Shown here: positions 1 through 11,910 of the stretch, one piece after another
Position numbering within the stretch: the stretch's first letter is position 1
Layout: the number at the start of each line of letters is the position of its first letter
NCBI GenBank assembly: GCA_905182985.1
Contig: CAJJDN010000032.1
Coordinates: forward strand, 529,562-593,561
Direction: 5' to 3'
Length of the DNA: 64,000 nt
Origin: Paramecium sonneborni
Lineage: Eukaryota > Ciliophora > Oligohymenophorea > Peniculida > Parameciidae
Notes under the pieces: model-generated
Seen by the model: the letters and a program-made list of their open reading frames with translations, nothing else
Told to the model about the DNA's origin: nothing
The model's database searches: none
Made by a program: the position numbers and the translations under genes

Positions 1-1
1 A

Positions 2-208
2 AAGGATAAGATAAATAAAGAAAAGGAGTTATATGATTTTAAAATATCAGAATTAGAGTAATAAGAATAATTAGCAATGATGGAATTATAAAATTCTTTA
101 GCTCATCAATAATAAGTTTAAAAGAAAATAGAACAAGCATAGAAATTATCTCCAAGTGATTATGAGAAATAATATCAAAATAATAAAAACTCAGAGACAA
201 CATAATGA
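2..208 (+). CDS. coiled-coil protein, 3' end of a gene entering from the left
   Basis: The frame beginning at base 2 runs open to TGA at 206-208 using TAA and TAG as glutamine. It encodes about 68 residues rich in Glu, Gln and Lys with heptad-like hydrophobic spacing, so it is probably coiled coil. No family is recognisable. A second coiled-coil frame starts only 19 bases downstream in a different phase, so this may be the same gene interrupted by a sequencing indel or an unrecognised intron. No GT...AG intron that would join the two frames is visible between them. Confidence 0.5.
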
Positions 209-227
209 TAATTATTAATATTTTTAT

Positions 228-731
228 ATGCTAAACGAAAGTTTGGAATCTGATCAAGAAGTAGACCCAGAGAGAGAAAGACAAAAGCTAATGTTAAAAA
301 GGTAGAAGTCAATAGAAGAGAGTCTCTAATTAAATGTTAAAGATCACATAGTCAAATTAGAAGTATTAATTACAAATATTTTAAGAATTATTTAGCTGAA
401 CTCAAAAAAGACTTAGAAATTAGTAAAAAGGAAATGTCCAATTTGAGAATGGAAATTGCTACAGTGAAAAATAATCACGGGAAATCAAGTGATGATTTAT
501 GTACTTTTATCTAAAATGATGTATAACTGATTCTAATAAATAAAGGCAAAAAGATTGCTAAATGAGGCTTTAAAGAAATCTTAAGATGTTAAACATGATG
601 CTGAATTCTTGGATGCACAATTAAATGTTTTAAAAAGTGATAAAGAGAAATTGCAAGATGTTAAAGATACATTAGAAAAGAGAATAATATCTTGTGAAAC
701 AGATGTTGGTTTTAAACATGTGTATGATTGA
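228..731 (+). CDS. coiled-coil protein (possibly the continuation of the preceding frame)
   Basis: ATG at 228 opens a frame that stays in register after removing two introns, one 23 nt long starting at the GTATTA near 362 and one 25 nt long starting at the GTATAA near 522. Both end in AAG. The product is about 150 residues of charged, Lys/Glu-rich coiled coil and stops at TGA 729-731. The gene converges on the bS18m gene with only 12 bp between the two stops. Whether 228 is a true start or an internal Met of a larger coiled-coil protein is undecided. Confidence 0.5.
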
Positions 732-743
732 ATATTAACAATA

Positions 744-2298
744 TCACTTATTTAATCTAGATTTGACTTCTTCAATTATTCTTACACTTTCATCATAAGT
801 GTACGTTTATTTTTATTTTTAATATACAAGTTCCTGCAAGGTTTCCATTTATAAAGTTTACTCACTTATAAAGGCTTAACTTAACATGTATGTTGGTATT
901 TTTTCAACATTTGACTATCATATTAAAATTATTTACTTTTATTTAATTAAATTCTTCTACAAATTCTCCATCTTTAGCCTCAATTTCTTTTTAAATTTCT
1001 TATTTAAGCAATTGTTCATCTCTTAAAGCCTAGAATTTTGTTTCATTGCCATTAAATCTATAATTTCTAAGATCTTATTCTTCTTTAGATAATTTGATTC
1101 CTTATTATTCTAATTCATTTTTTTTTAATTTTTCTGCATAAAAAATACCTTTAATAACATTCAAATTATTTGGTCTTGGCGTACCAGGATTTAATTCTAA
1201 ATCATTATCCATCATAGTTTATGTTTCTAAAGATCTTTCTCTTTTTTATAATGGTGTTTCATTATAAATTTAACCTGTAGCTAAATTAATTTTTCTTCTA
1301 GAAAATTCTTAGATGTCATCCTCTAAACTAGTAAGTGATTTCTTATTATAAGGTTAAAGTGAAGAATTAAATGGTAAAAGTACTAAAATAATATATAGAT
1401 AAAATATATTACACATTTGTTTTGCTGTTTTTATAGCTCTTGCTACTTTTTTATGTTAAACTTCTGCTAAATTTGTTTAATGTCTATTTTTTATTTTTGC
1501 ACTTTTGTTTAAAAATTAAATTAAGAATTCTGTATTTCTCCAATGAATATCATAATTATTAACTCTTCTAATTGGTTTTCTAGATTAAGGATGATGATGA
1601 TAAACAACTTCATCACTTATTAATTCATTTACGTGTTCTAAGTGATCTTTTGTATTTACTAAAATATCTTTTTATTTATCATAGTTTTTTAATTTCATAT
1701 TATTAGGATATTTATTTATTGGTACATTAAATTGATCCTTACCAATATCTTATCTTAAAGCAATATCAACTATTTTTTAAACAGTGAATTCTTCTCCTGG
1801 TGCCAAATAAATTAAACGAGCTTACTCATTATTTTTTAACAACTAAAAAAATGCATCATAACTTAATGGAATGCCTTTCTAATTTTTTTAATTATTTAAA
1901 TACATTGACTCCATTTGTTAAGATTTCTTCTCTTGAAAGTCCAGTATCTTCTAATTCTTGCAATTTTTTAGTAACTTAAGTTTACATTTATTTAATTTGT
2001 TCTTCTGATAAATTTTTCAATGCACCTTTTGGACTTATATGACCTTCAACAAATGTTTTAAACTTTCCTTATACTCTTATTATTTTACATTTTAATGTAA
2101 AGCATTTTCAAAATTTGGTATAGCAATATCCTTATATCTGAAAAGAGATTTTATATAAGGCACTTCTTTAGGTTATCTATGTAAAGTAGTAGGTGGTTTA
2201 TGATCTAAAAATTCAGGGTGGATTTTATCAAATTCAGGGTTGGTTAACAAGTCCTTCTTAATTTTTGAGAAGTGACGAGACAGTCTTATAATTATCAT
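744..2298 (-). CDS. mitochondrial small-subunit ribosomal protein bS18m, long form
   Basis: This is a component of the mitochondrial 30S-type subunit. After removing four introns (26, 25, 30 and 22 nt) the frame gives exactly 484 codons, 483 residues. The bS18 core lies roughly at residues 220-290. It carries the typical order of an arginine-rich start, a stretch that ends in AKIKNR, and the conserved basic helix VARAIKTAKQM followed by LLPF. Bacterial bS18 is only about 75 residues, so about 220 N-terminal and 190 C-terminal residues are extensions, as is common in ciliate mitoribosomes. The N-terminus starts MIIIRLSRHFSKIKK, basic and presequence-like. The identification rests on the bS18 core alone. 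Confidence 0.8.
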
Positions 2299-2515
2299 AT
2301 TTAAATAAATTAGAAAATTTATTTTTATTTATAAAACTCAGTTTTTAAAAATAACAATTGACTTTATATGAATAATCACTTTATATATCTTTATTCATTT
2401 TATATTAAATTTTATTTATTATTTATCAAGCTTTTATCTATTTTTCATTAAGTTTTGATTCTATATTAAAAATCTTCTTTAAAAATTAAGATCTTTAATA
2501 GATCAATTTAACCAT

Positions 2516-2787
2516 TCATTAATATTATAAATCAATTTGGTAAGGATTTTCAATTTCAACCATTCCATCAATTGCAAAACTGTTAATTAAAGCCCCTCTA
2601 CAAATTACCAGTCCAAAAATTCTTTAAGATGGTAATTCTCTCACTTCATCTAAAACTAAATTTACATAATTATCTAATGATAACAAGATCCCTTTTACTT
2701 ATCTTCCTCTTGAAATTATATTACAACTTCTTTATTTATGTGTTCTTATAACCTTTTTTTAATAGATTCTTTTGGTAATTAATTCAT
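2516..2787 (-). CDS. LSM7: Sm-like protein, LSm7-type
   Basis: This is an 82-residue Sm-fold protein, after removal of one 23-nt intron ending in AAG. Sm1 is visible as RGRQVKGILLSLDNYVNLVL and Sm2 as GLVICRG. The tail DGMVEIENPY matches the LSm7 ending (DGMEAIPNPF in animals), which is why I prefer LSm7 over SmG. In other eukaryotes LSm7 sits in the LSm1-7 ring (mRNA decay) and the LSm2-8 ring (U6 snRNA binding). The start is the only ATG giving a normal N-terminus. It lies between bS18m and a 630-bp spacer, all on the minus strand. Confidence 0.8.
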
Positions 2788-3420
2788 TAATTTATTTATA
2801 ATTATTTCATTTATTAAATGATATCAAATTTTCAATAATTTTGATTACAACTAAATAAATTTAAACATTCTAAGTTAGATAATAATTATAAAACTAGTTT
2901 TAGTTCATATTTTATTTACAATTAATTTCTTTGACAATTTTAAGGATATTCAAAATACTTCATTAATGAGTATTGGGTAAAATTGAAGAAAATAAATATA
3001 ATATCAAATAAAAAATTGGCAAACCATATCAATTTTATTCAAATAAATTAATAAAGTTAATCTCAAGAGCTCTTATAGTAGGTAAGCTAAAAGAGAAGGT
3101 TCTTGTTAATTACTATGAACAAATAAAAAATAGTTAAAATAGTTAATATATGGATTAATTTGATAAACTATCAAATAAGATTGGTATTTTTAATGTATTA
3201 TAATTTTGGATGTAAAAAAATACCATACGGATATCAATACAATAGTAGTGGGAATCTCAAATTTAAAGATGCATATGTTATTAATTAATTTGTCAAATAA
3301 AATTAGAAATATATCTATCAAATAAACTAAAAAATAAACCCATTGAAAAAAAACATTTAATTGAATGTTAGTTATTTCATGAAAACTTACTTATTACTAT
3401 AATATATAAAAATATTCAAA
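2788..3420. other. gene-poor spacer with one weak plus-strand open stretch
   Basis: I see no supportable gene. On the plus strand around 3190-3410 a TGA-free stretch contains a locally protein-like segment (KKIPYGYQYNSSGNLKFKD near 3212-3270). It has no start, no conserved domain and no clean splice structure. It could be a decayed gene fragment. Confidence 0.3.
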
Positions 3421-4353
3421 TCAAGAGACCTTCTTTTTATAATTATCAATCATAAATTCAGCAAAGTAGACACTCTTTGGATTCTTTTCATCATAAATAA
3501 TATCTTCTAAATATGATGTTCCCATATTTACTAATGATTCTCCATATACTATTTCTGCATAATTCAATTTCAATATTGGAGTTGTTGGTATTAATTAATA
3601 ATACCATTTTTCATCTCCCATGAATTGTTTCATATTTTCAAAAAAAGATTATTATCTACCAAATTTGCCCTATAAAGATTCAATTACTGTTTAATTATCT
3701 CTAATTACTTAAATTTAATCCCAAAGCATTGAAATTACAAAAAACAAGAAGAAAGTACAAAATATTATGATAAGTAAGACTTAAAAAATTCCAAAATTTT
3801 AGTTTGTTAATGAATTCCACATGTGTTATTAATTTGTTACATAGTAATCATAAATACCTATTATATGAATAATAAAAATTGCTAGAATGTAACAAAATAC
3901 ATAAAGCAGAAATAGTACAAAGTATTTTTAATTCAAAGCTCCTATACAATTATTGGTCCATTCACAATGATGATCCATTTTATAAATACACTTATTACAT
4001 CTTTTACAATGATGTGCTCTAGGAGGCTTCCAAGAATTGCATTTATCACAAACATTTTGATAAAATTATAACAATTACAAATCCTTCAAAGCATGAAGTA
4101 ATTTTAGTGGTACTATTTTTTATTATACTTCCCCTGGGTCTGAAAATTAAGTTCTAATATAACAAATCTCTGATATTATCCAAAATAATATTGCTAAATT
4201 TCTTAAATTATTCTGTAATTCTCTTAAATTATTATAAATGAAAGTAGTATAAAGACCCCATATTATCAAGATTTAAACAAAAATTATAAGACCTATCCCT
4301 AAATAGTTTTTCTTTATTTTTTGTCTTTCATCATGATTTTATTCTGAAAACAT
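3421..4353 (-). CDS. DHHC-type protein S-acyltransferase
   Basis: This is an intronless 310-residue integral membrane enzyme that would attach palmitate to cysteines of substrate proteins. Two predicted helices lie near residues 23-45 and 60-80. The cysteine-rich domain follows at about 98-150 with CDKC, PPRAHHC, CNKC and the catalytic DHHC at about residue 126, continuing EWTNNCIG. Two further helices lie near 150-170 and 195-215. The order TM-TM-CRD-TM-TM is standard. The TTPILKL stretch near residue 250 resembles a degenerate TTxE region. DHHC is intact, so activity is expected. The subcellular location cannot be read from the sequence. Confidence 0.92.
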
Positions 4354-4917
4354 AAATTAAACAAAAATTATTTATATGTTAATTCATAGCAAATTTATTA
4401 AAATATAAGATTGATTAGGACACATAAGTTGATAGTAAAGTAAATCTATCAAGTTTAGAAATTGATATTGAATTTGAATTAACTTAAAAATGATGTCATT
4501 ATAATAATAATTAGATAAAATTAATATAAATAAGCCTACTAATATGTAAGACATATATATAATGTTGTTTTTATTTGAATTGAGTATAAGTTGAATATGT
4601 TCAATGATTGCAAAACAGATGATAAATATTATTTTTATATATTTTATTATATTATAATTATTCTCCTGTATTTTATTCTATATTTTAAAAATTGATATAT
4701 TTCTTCTTTGCTAATTGTTTGTAAGTAATCTATTTTATTATTTTGGATGAGACTAATTTATAATTGATAATTAATCAAAAAAATAAATATATGGGATGAT
4801 ATTTAATTAATCTACTCATGTATAGCAAGGACTTAAATCCAAAGTAAAATTGTTATTAGTTATTATAGTTGTGAATTTAAACATTGCCGTTCTTTCTTTT
4901 AATAGAATTACACTGAG
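4354..4917. promoter_or_regulatory. intergenic region between divergent DHHC and kinase genes
   Basis: About 560 bp of AT-rich DNA separate two divergently transcribed genes, so it must hold both promoters. I found no coding frame, repeat or RNA-like structure. Confidence 0.4.
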
Positions 4918-6358
4918 ATGAAGTGGAATTCAAGTCCATTACCCTTTGAATTTGCTTCATTTTAGTTTAAGGATACAGTTAAAATAATAGATGGAGATGA
5001 TATAAAAACTATAGATCTAAAAGTGTATGATAATTATTTAGTCTATGATGAATAAGTAAACTTATTTAATATCGTAATTAAGAATAGAACATTTTGGCTT
5101 GACTATGAAAACAGTATAATAGATTAATTATAGGAGTCTAAAAGTATTAGATTAGTGAAGTGTTTTGATTAAGTTGAATTTTACAGCAGTGAATCAAATT
5201 AATGGTTTAAGTTACTAAAAAGACATACAATATAAAGTGATTTCTAGAAATAATATGTATTGATAAGAAAGATTAGTAAAGGGAGATTTACTGAAGTAAA
5301 ATAGTTGTTAAATATTTTAGGTCTATCGAGCTAAAAATAGTAATGATGGTAACGATTATGCAGTAAAAATTTTAAGAAAATCTGCATTGATTGATGAAGC
5401 AGATTTGGTTGCTTTATTCAAGGAAATAAAAATATTGAGAATAGTATAGACAGAATTTTGTGTTAAGTTTTATGAGATTTTTGAGAACTCTGAAAATATT
5501 TACATTGTAATGGAATTGCTGACAGGAAAAGATTTGGATGGACATATAGAAAAAAGTTAATTTTTTTCAGAGGAAAAGACTGCAAAATTTATATTTAGAT
5601 TAATAAAAACTATATCATATTTACATTCAAAAGGAATAATGCATCGTGATATAAAACCTGAGAATATAATATTTAGATAAATAGATAACTTGGATAGTAT
5701 TTGTTTAACAGATTTTGGATTAGCAGATTTTTATCATAGTGATGGTCATTATTTATTTAAAAGATGTGGAACTCCAGGATATGTTGCTCCTGAAATTTTA
5801 AGAAATGAACCTTATGATTATAAGGTTGATGTTTATAGTATAGGAATTATCATGTATTATGTATTAGTTGGTAAAAATCCATTTGATAATGTTAATTCTA
5901 AATAAATTTTAATAAATAATCAACTTGCTTTAATTAATTATAATAATTGTAGATTAAGTGATAGTGGATTATAATTTTTAAAATGCCTATTAAATGATGA
6001 TTAAAATGATAGATTATCATCACATGAAGCATTAAATCATATTTGGTTTTAACTTGAAAAAGTAACTAAAATTAGACAATATGTTATTAAAAAAAAGTCT
6101 GATAAGAAAAAGCACTAATCAAGTGTATCATTAACAAAGAAAAATGAAAGAAAAACAATTAAATATAGCAATCCACCTTTAAGTCCAAGTGGAAAACTTA
6201 CTTTAACCTAAATATATTCGCCATATCATAGCAGATAATTATCTTAAAAAGATCAGTTTTCAAAAGACCCATAAAATAATTATATGGTTACTAACAGATT
6301 CAATTAGTTTAACATCTTAAACAAAATTTAACCTTTGTTCATTTCTAAATTTAAATGA
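4918..6358 (+). CDS. Ser/Thr protein kinase with an N-terminal PH-like region
   Basis: This is a 471-residue protein with one 25-nt intron (5296-5320) that splits the glycine loop. Residues about 25-110 have the strand pattern and the W-F-x-L-L ending of a PH-like domain, an arrangement I associate with ciliate CAMK-group kinases. This part is inference. The kinase domain (about 114-380) is complete: glycine loop SKGRFTEV, AVKIL lysine, HRDIKPEN at about residue 234, DFG, and GTPGYVAPE. A basic, Ser-rich tail of about 90 residues follows. All catalytic residues are present. CAMK-like is the best group assignment. No EF-hands follow, so it is not a CDPK. It is followed 24 bp later by the next plus-strand gene. 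Confidence 0.9.
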
Positions 6359-6382
6359 TTAATTACTTTTTATATTATTATA

Positions 6383-7831
6383 ATGATTCATTCCTTATCT
6401 AAAATCGACAATTTTGGAGCTGAATTTAAACAAAGAATCATACATTCTGAATAGGAACATAAATCTATAATTGGAGGCCTTTTCACACTTTTAGTCTATA
6501 GCATATGTACAGCATATTTTATTTTTGTTTTGTAACAATGGGCATCTGGATAAATATTACCAAAGATCCTAATAGAATCTACAGTTTCAGCTTTTGAAAA
6601 ATTTGAAATGCCTGATAAATTGATTGAATTAACCTTTGTTAGATATGATGATTAAATTGTCGATCCATTTGCTACTTAAGGAAATATACTGATGCCAATT
6701 GCAGTATTATTAGAAAATAATAAACCAATATCCTATTAATCTGTCTTGACTAATTCTGAAATTTCTAATTATGGAACTAATCTTATCGAAATGGAAAAAA
6801 TGCAAATTGTCAAGAATTCTCGTAATGATAAATCATAGGAAAATTGTAGATATTATAACTTATTAATTACTACTTGTTAAAAATAATACTTAAAAGAGAA
6901 TCAAACTTGCGCATCAAATGAGGATATTTAAAATTATTTGAGAAATTCATTAACGCCAATTGAGATTGAAGTTAAATTATAATAATTTGATACAAAAAAT
7001 AAAGAAATATATGAGGTAGAAAAACAGCTATAATTTATTCTTGAAGAAAACCTTACTTTAAAAGTAGATATATTATTTCAAAATACAAATACAATAATTG
7101 ATGATCATTTAATATTTTCTAATTCTAAACTTTTTTCCTACTTTTCTGACTTTAGTGTTTTGACTTAAACTAATACTAAAATTTAAAATGCCTAAATAAT
7201 TTAAGATTAAGTTTTAATTTAGATAGCTTTCAAAGTTGATCCTATTGAAGTTAAGTAATCAATTACATATGTTAAATTTGGAGAAATGCTAGCAGAAGTT
7301 GGTTCTATTGCTAGTTTATTATTGGCAGCATCTTGGTTCATTTAATAATTTAATAAAGAAGAAATGGAAAACAAAATAATTGATGAAATAATAAGTATTT
7401 ATTATCCTTAGTTTCGAAATCTTAAGAAAATAAAGAATTGTATGGGTAGAACAATTAAAATTAAACATGAAAAAGATGAGATAAATTAAAAAGAATTTTA
7501 AAAGTGGTATAAAAAAGTTAGGAAAAATGCTATTCTAAAATTATCAGTAGTTAACTAATTGCATGAAATTTCAAGATTGTATTTTATTATACGATCATAA
7601 ACTACTTATTAATAAATGTTAAAATATTAAAATTGTGGTATCTAATTACCTCATAGACTTTTTAAAAAACATAGCTATGATATTAATAATGAATTATAAT
7701 CTAAAGATATATAAATAGAGGATTATGATCTCGAATCTTCATATATGATTACCAGTGTTTTATGTGAGGATGATCTTAATCTTCTAAATTACAATCACAA
7801 TTAGAAAAGAATCAATATTCCAGCAGGTTGA
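6383..7831 (+). CDS. ciliate two-helix transmembrane protein
   Basis: This is an intronless 482-residue protein. A first membrane helix lies near residues 30-55 after a short N-terminal segment that includes IDNFGAEFKQRI. A long, Asn/Gln-rich non-cytosolic-looking region with a few cysteines follows. A second helix (GSIASLLLAASWF) lies near residues 305-325, and a basic C-terminal tail ends the protein. This layout is typical of a large ciliate-specific family annotated only as transmembrane proteins. That family membership is from memory of the layout and not from a domain I can name. No function can be inferred. Confidence 0.8.
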
Positions 7832-8067
7832 TTTGAAAATATATTTTAATGAAAATTAAATATAAATATTGTTTATAATTTTTATATTGAACTTATATAT
7901 CAATAATTGTTGTTGAATAATTAAAAAAACTTTTATTTTTAGAATGATATATCTTTATATAAATATATATTACTATATGATATTTAAAAATTTAGAATTA
8001 AAAACTATAGTGTTTTAGATTAGAAATTAATTTATATTGATAATTATATTTATGATAATAATATTTA

Positions 8068-8848
8068 ATGTTTCTAAAGCGTATAGCATCTTCTTTTTCA
8101 AGAAGTCATCATCACTTAGTGATACCTTATTACAATAAAGGTAGAATACTTATTATATTGTTAGGCTTTTAACAACCATTTAATAAGAGCAAGACTACAG
8201 AATTTGTTAAAGAAGGATTGAATATAAAAGATCCTGATGGATTCATCTATGCTTTTAATAATGTAATTGCTTCAATCAACCATGAAGATTTTACAGAATT
8301 TGCTAACATTACTTGTGATTCAGAATTAGTAAAAGGATTTGAAACAGGATTAAAACGTCTAAAAGATAATAATTAATTGATTGAACCAATTTATGATCCT
8401 GAAATTGAAGAAGAAATTATTTTTAGTAATTATGGTATTTGCTTTGAATTAAATGATGAACAAAGTTATTATCTATAAGTATAAATGATAATATAATTTA
8501 GAAACCAAATTGGTAATTAGAATTAGCAGAAATAAAATTTGAATTTTATAATATTTTGCATTAGATGCTCAAGAATCCAATAACTTAAGGACCAAAGTTA
8601 ACAGTTATTTTAGATTGCTTTATCAAATGTAAAACTAGTATTAAAATATAAAATTTTGAAGTATTTTTATTTAATTTATAACTTAGTTACATCCATATGC
8701 ATATCATGCTGTTAAATTCATGGCTAAAAAACATGTTCATGACTTAAATATTCTTTCGATGATGAAAGAAAGCAATTTTGAAAAATTGTTATTGGGACAG
8801 AGTTATAATTGGAGAATAATTAATATTGATAATTTTCTGAAAAGATGA
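8068..8848 (+). CDS. mitochondrial-targeted protein of unknown function
   Basis: After three introns (24, 23 and 26 nt, all ending TAG) the frame gives 235 residues. The N-terminus MFLKRIASSFSRSHHH is an arginine/serine-rich amphipathic presequence, so mitochondrial import is likely. The rest is a mixed alpha/beta-looking domain with a FENxxIASINHEDF-type region early and a basic C-terminus. I considered Tim44/mL45-like folds but see no diagnostic motif. Its reading frame and splice structure are well supported. Its function is not. Confidence 0.75.
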
Positions 8849-8972
8849 ATTATTTATTTTATTTTTGCTTATAGTAATGAAAATTAATTCTAATAACTAT
8901 TTAGCAATATAAAATTATGAAATCCAATAAATTTAGTTTAAATTTGAACTGCGAACAAATGTATTTTGTATT

Positions 8973-10168
8973 TCAAACATTTAAAATTTGACATGATTTA
9001 TTATAGCAAATACTCACTTAATCAATTTTAGTTAATGACCATGATAAATTACTGATTTCATTTTCTGCTTTGTACTCAAGAAGTGGATCTAAATTAATAA
9101 ATAAAAGAATACCTATAGAATTTGAATCATTTTATTTATTCTAAAGTTCTGAAAAATCCCATATTAATGCTGAAGAATCATCAGCAACACTACATAAATG
9201 TGTAGTAGATTCAGGTGCCCAAGCAATAGCATTAACATAATCTTTATGATTTTTTAATTTAGCTAAAGGCAGAAGTGGTTATCTAAATATAAATGAATTT
9301 TACCTTGTATCTAATAATGTAACATAGTTAACATCCATTTCAATAATAGCTAAAAAATTAGTATCCATTTTATTCCATGCTAATCTCACAATAGGATTAT
9401 TATTTTCAGTTTCAAAAAGTACTGTAGAATGATCTAAAGCTCTAAATAATTGTATTGACTTATAACCTTAAATCAAATTATCTACAACTACCATCTGCTC
9501 CAACAGATGCAAAAATTTAATGGTCAACACTAAAACAAATATCATAGACTTCCTTATCATGAGCAATAAGTTATGTAAAAACAGTTTATTTTTCAATATC
9601 CCAAAGTGTACATGTTGTATCTATAGAAGCAGTTCCAATAAAATTTTGTTATTTACAACTCCAATCGAAAGAAGTAAGAGGAGCGTTGAAATCACTAGTC
9701 TATGTTTATTAAAATATTAATTAAATACATTTTTTAAGTCCCACTTGATCTTAACTTATGAATTTTAATCATCATATTCCCAAATCTTTAAATTTTCTCC
9801 ACTTGTTGCTAATAAATCAGGATATTTGCCTTCAGTATCAGGTATCCATAAAACTTTGGTTGGAGCATATCTATGATTGAATTTAGCCTTTTTACTAAAA
9901 GTTTCTTATTCTTTATCTAGTTGAAGAATGAAAACCTTTATAAAAATAATATAATGATTACTTCATTTTAAGTATCTTCAATCATACTACCAATTGCAAT
10001 ACGAGATTGAGGACTAGGTTTAGATTAAAATCCCATAGCATAAATCAACCAAGGAGCCTTGTAAGTGTAGATTTAGTTTGAACCTTCTTATTGGATTGAA
10101 TTATGAGTTTCTGTTGATTATAAAATTTAGTTTTGATTCTTGGTAATTTAATGTTCTTGTTCACTCAT
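8973..10168 (-). CDS. DCAF7: DCAF7/WDR68-type WD40 repeat protein
   Basis: This is a 356-residue WD40 scaffold, orthologous to animal DCAF7 (WDR68) and plant TTG1/AN11, which in other eukaryotes binds DYRK/HIPK kinases. Five introns (26, 29, 25, 21 and 24 nt) leave 357 codons exactly. Strongly conserved stretches include SIDTTCTLWDIE, QLIAHDKEVYDI, FASVGADGS, VNAIAWAPESTTHLC and DDSSALIWDF. The end ICYNKSCQILNV matches the family C-terminus. The length equals the animal protein (342-ish) plus a short Gln-rich N-terminus. Confidence 0.95.
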
Positions 10169-10314
10169 TTCTTAAAAATATATAATGAATTAAATTTCAT
10201 ATATATTTTTATTTTAGTATTACTTTATATATTCTTTTAATCAAAGACAATTATAGACTTTTATATAGTAATTAAATAATTGTTATTGTTTATTTGTATT
10301 AAATAATCTCTATT

Positions 10315-11338
10315 TCAAAAGAGCTCACGAAGCTAATCATAATTTTATGAATTGAAAAGCTAAGAGCATTATTCTGATAAAGGATGTCCAATGACTTTAG
10401 ATAACAATACTATTGGAACTAAGAAACTAGGATCACCTATTATAGTAATATCATATAATTTCTTATATTCTTCCAATTAACTAATTATAAATTAAAATCT
10501 ACTATTCATGATCTTAAACTAAAAATCCAATACTCACTTAATTTGGAATATTTAGAAATTTAGTCATATAAAAATCACTAGGTAAATCTCCTAACAAAAT
10601 AGTATTGTTTCTAAATTTAATTCCTGAACTTTCTAAGATTTTAGCTTTTGTAGTAGCTGTTACTAACATCTCCATCTTTTCTAATATATCATTTTAAAAC
10701 AACATTTAATTTGCATGTAATGTCATTTCATTATAAGAATCAATCTCATGAATTGAAGCTAAAATTGTAGTTATCACTTTATCTACTCCACCACTTACAA
10801 TATGAAATGGAACATGTTCTTCTACACATTTATTAAAGAAGGACTCGAAAAGATATCTCAAATAAATATGTGAAGTATTTAAGATTTAACAAGCTTAAGA
10901 CTTTGTAAATTTTGCTTCATGAAATGCTTCAGACACTTTCTAATACCATTCATGCATATGTTTATTTTTTTCATCAATTTTTATACTCTAATCCTTCTCA
11001 ATTGGAACATAGTAATCGTAATAAGATTACACTTTATTTTTGAAATCCTAAGGAGATAATTCTGACATCCTATTCTTACATTATTATTCTATACCTAAAT
11101 AAACTAAATGTGGCTGGACTAAGGAATGAAGATATTGTTTAATCAAAATCAGTCACTATTTATGTCTATTTTGTTCCATCTGATATCATTTTTGCAATTT
11201 TGGATTTTAATTCTTCTGGATTTCGAATAATTAACTTTTCTTCTATAAATTCGTTTGTTTTCTTAAAATATTTCGAATATCATATATATGTACTTTCTCA
11301 GTCCAATCACCAAGTGTAGGAAATCTTTATTTTTACAT
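10315..11338 (-). CDS. cytosolic 5'-nucleotidase III (pyrimidine 5'-nucleotidase, HAD family)
   Basis: This enzyme dephosphorylates pyrimidine nucleoside monophosphates. The 315-residue model needs three introns (32, 25 and 19 nt). HAD motif I is TDFDQTIS (nucleophile Asp and acid Asp both present) after the family-specific NPEELKSKIAKM segment. Further marks are the HEWYQK region, motif II-like HIVSGGVDKV, and motif III/IV ILLGDLPSD, where LGD supplies the metal-binding Asp. Length and motif spacing match animal NT5C3. The 19-nt intron near the C-terminus is among the shortest in the window. Confidence 0.92.
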
Positions 11339-11399
11339 GTGTTATATTAATTTATATTATCAAAATATTTAGAACTTATAGAATTTCTCTTGTGGTTTT

Positions 11400-11910
11400 A
11401 TTATTTTTAACTATCATTTCAACTTTATCTTAAAATTACTTTACTTTCACATAATCTACTTTAATAATATCTAATTAAATTATTTTTTATTTAATTTTTC
11501 CTTCTTATTGCAATATAAATCATCCTTTTTCGAGAAATTTCTCTTAAGATATTTCATTTCATCTACAATATTCAAAGAAAGCAAATAAATTATATATATT
11601 TCAAGTATTTATTATCAAAAAATCTTGATAACATTTTTTCTAGGTTCATCTGACTCTTATTTGAATTAACATCAAAGTAAATAAAAGATATCTTGAAAAT
11701 GGTTTAATTAAAGTAATATACTTAGGATGCTTCTAATAAAATGTTTGCCTAAACTTTAAAAAACGAAAAAACACATCAAAAATTAAGTCTACTGAAGAAA
11801 TATTTATTATCTTTATTTAATGTAACAAATAAGTCTTGAAAGTAAAAATGAGATTTTGATGAATTTGTTAAATAAAAATAAGATTATTAATTTATTTTAA
11901 CTATGATAAA
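11400..11910 (-). pseudogene. probable EF-hand relic, CDPK C-terminus-like
   Basis: On the minus strand, in the same phase as the preceding myristoyl-protein gene but after its TGA, a stretch reads like two EF-hands. The first is LFVTLNKDNKYFF continuing after a possible 39-nt intron into QANILLEASQ. The second is YFDVNSNKSQMNLEKML. A third piece in another phase (near 11450-11560) contains DEMKYLKRNF and EKLNKKQFNQILL, resembling the linker and a last EF-hand of calcium-dependent protein kinases. Loop positions are degenerate and the phases cannot be joined by obvious introns, so I call it a relic. There is no kinase domain nearby. Confidence 0.4.

Noticed and set aside
9520..9720. Plus-strand frame inside DCAF7
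   Set aside because: The minus strand encodes clear WD40 repeats here, so this is a shadow.
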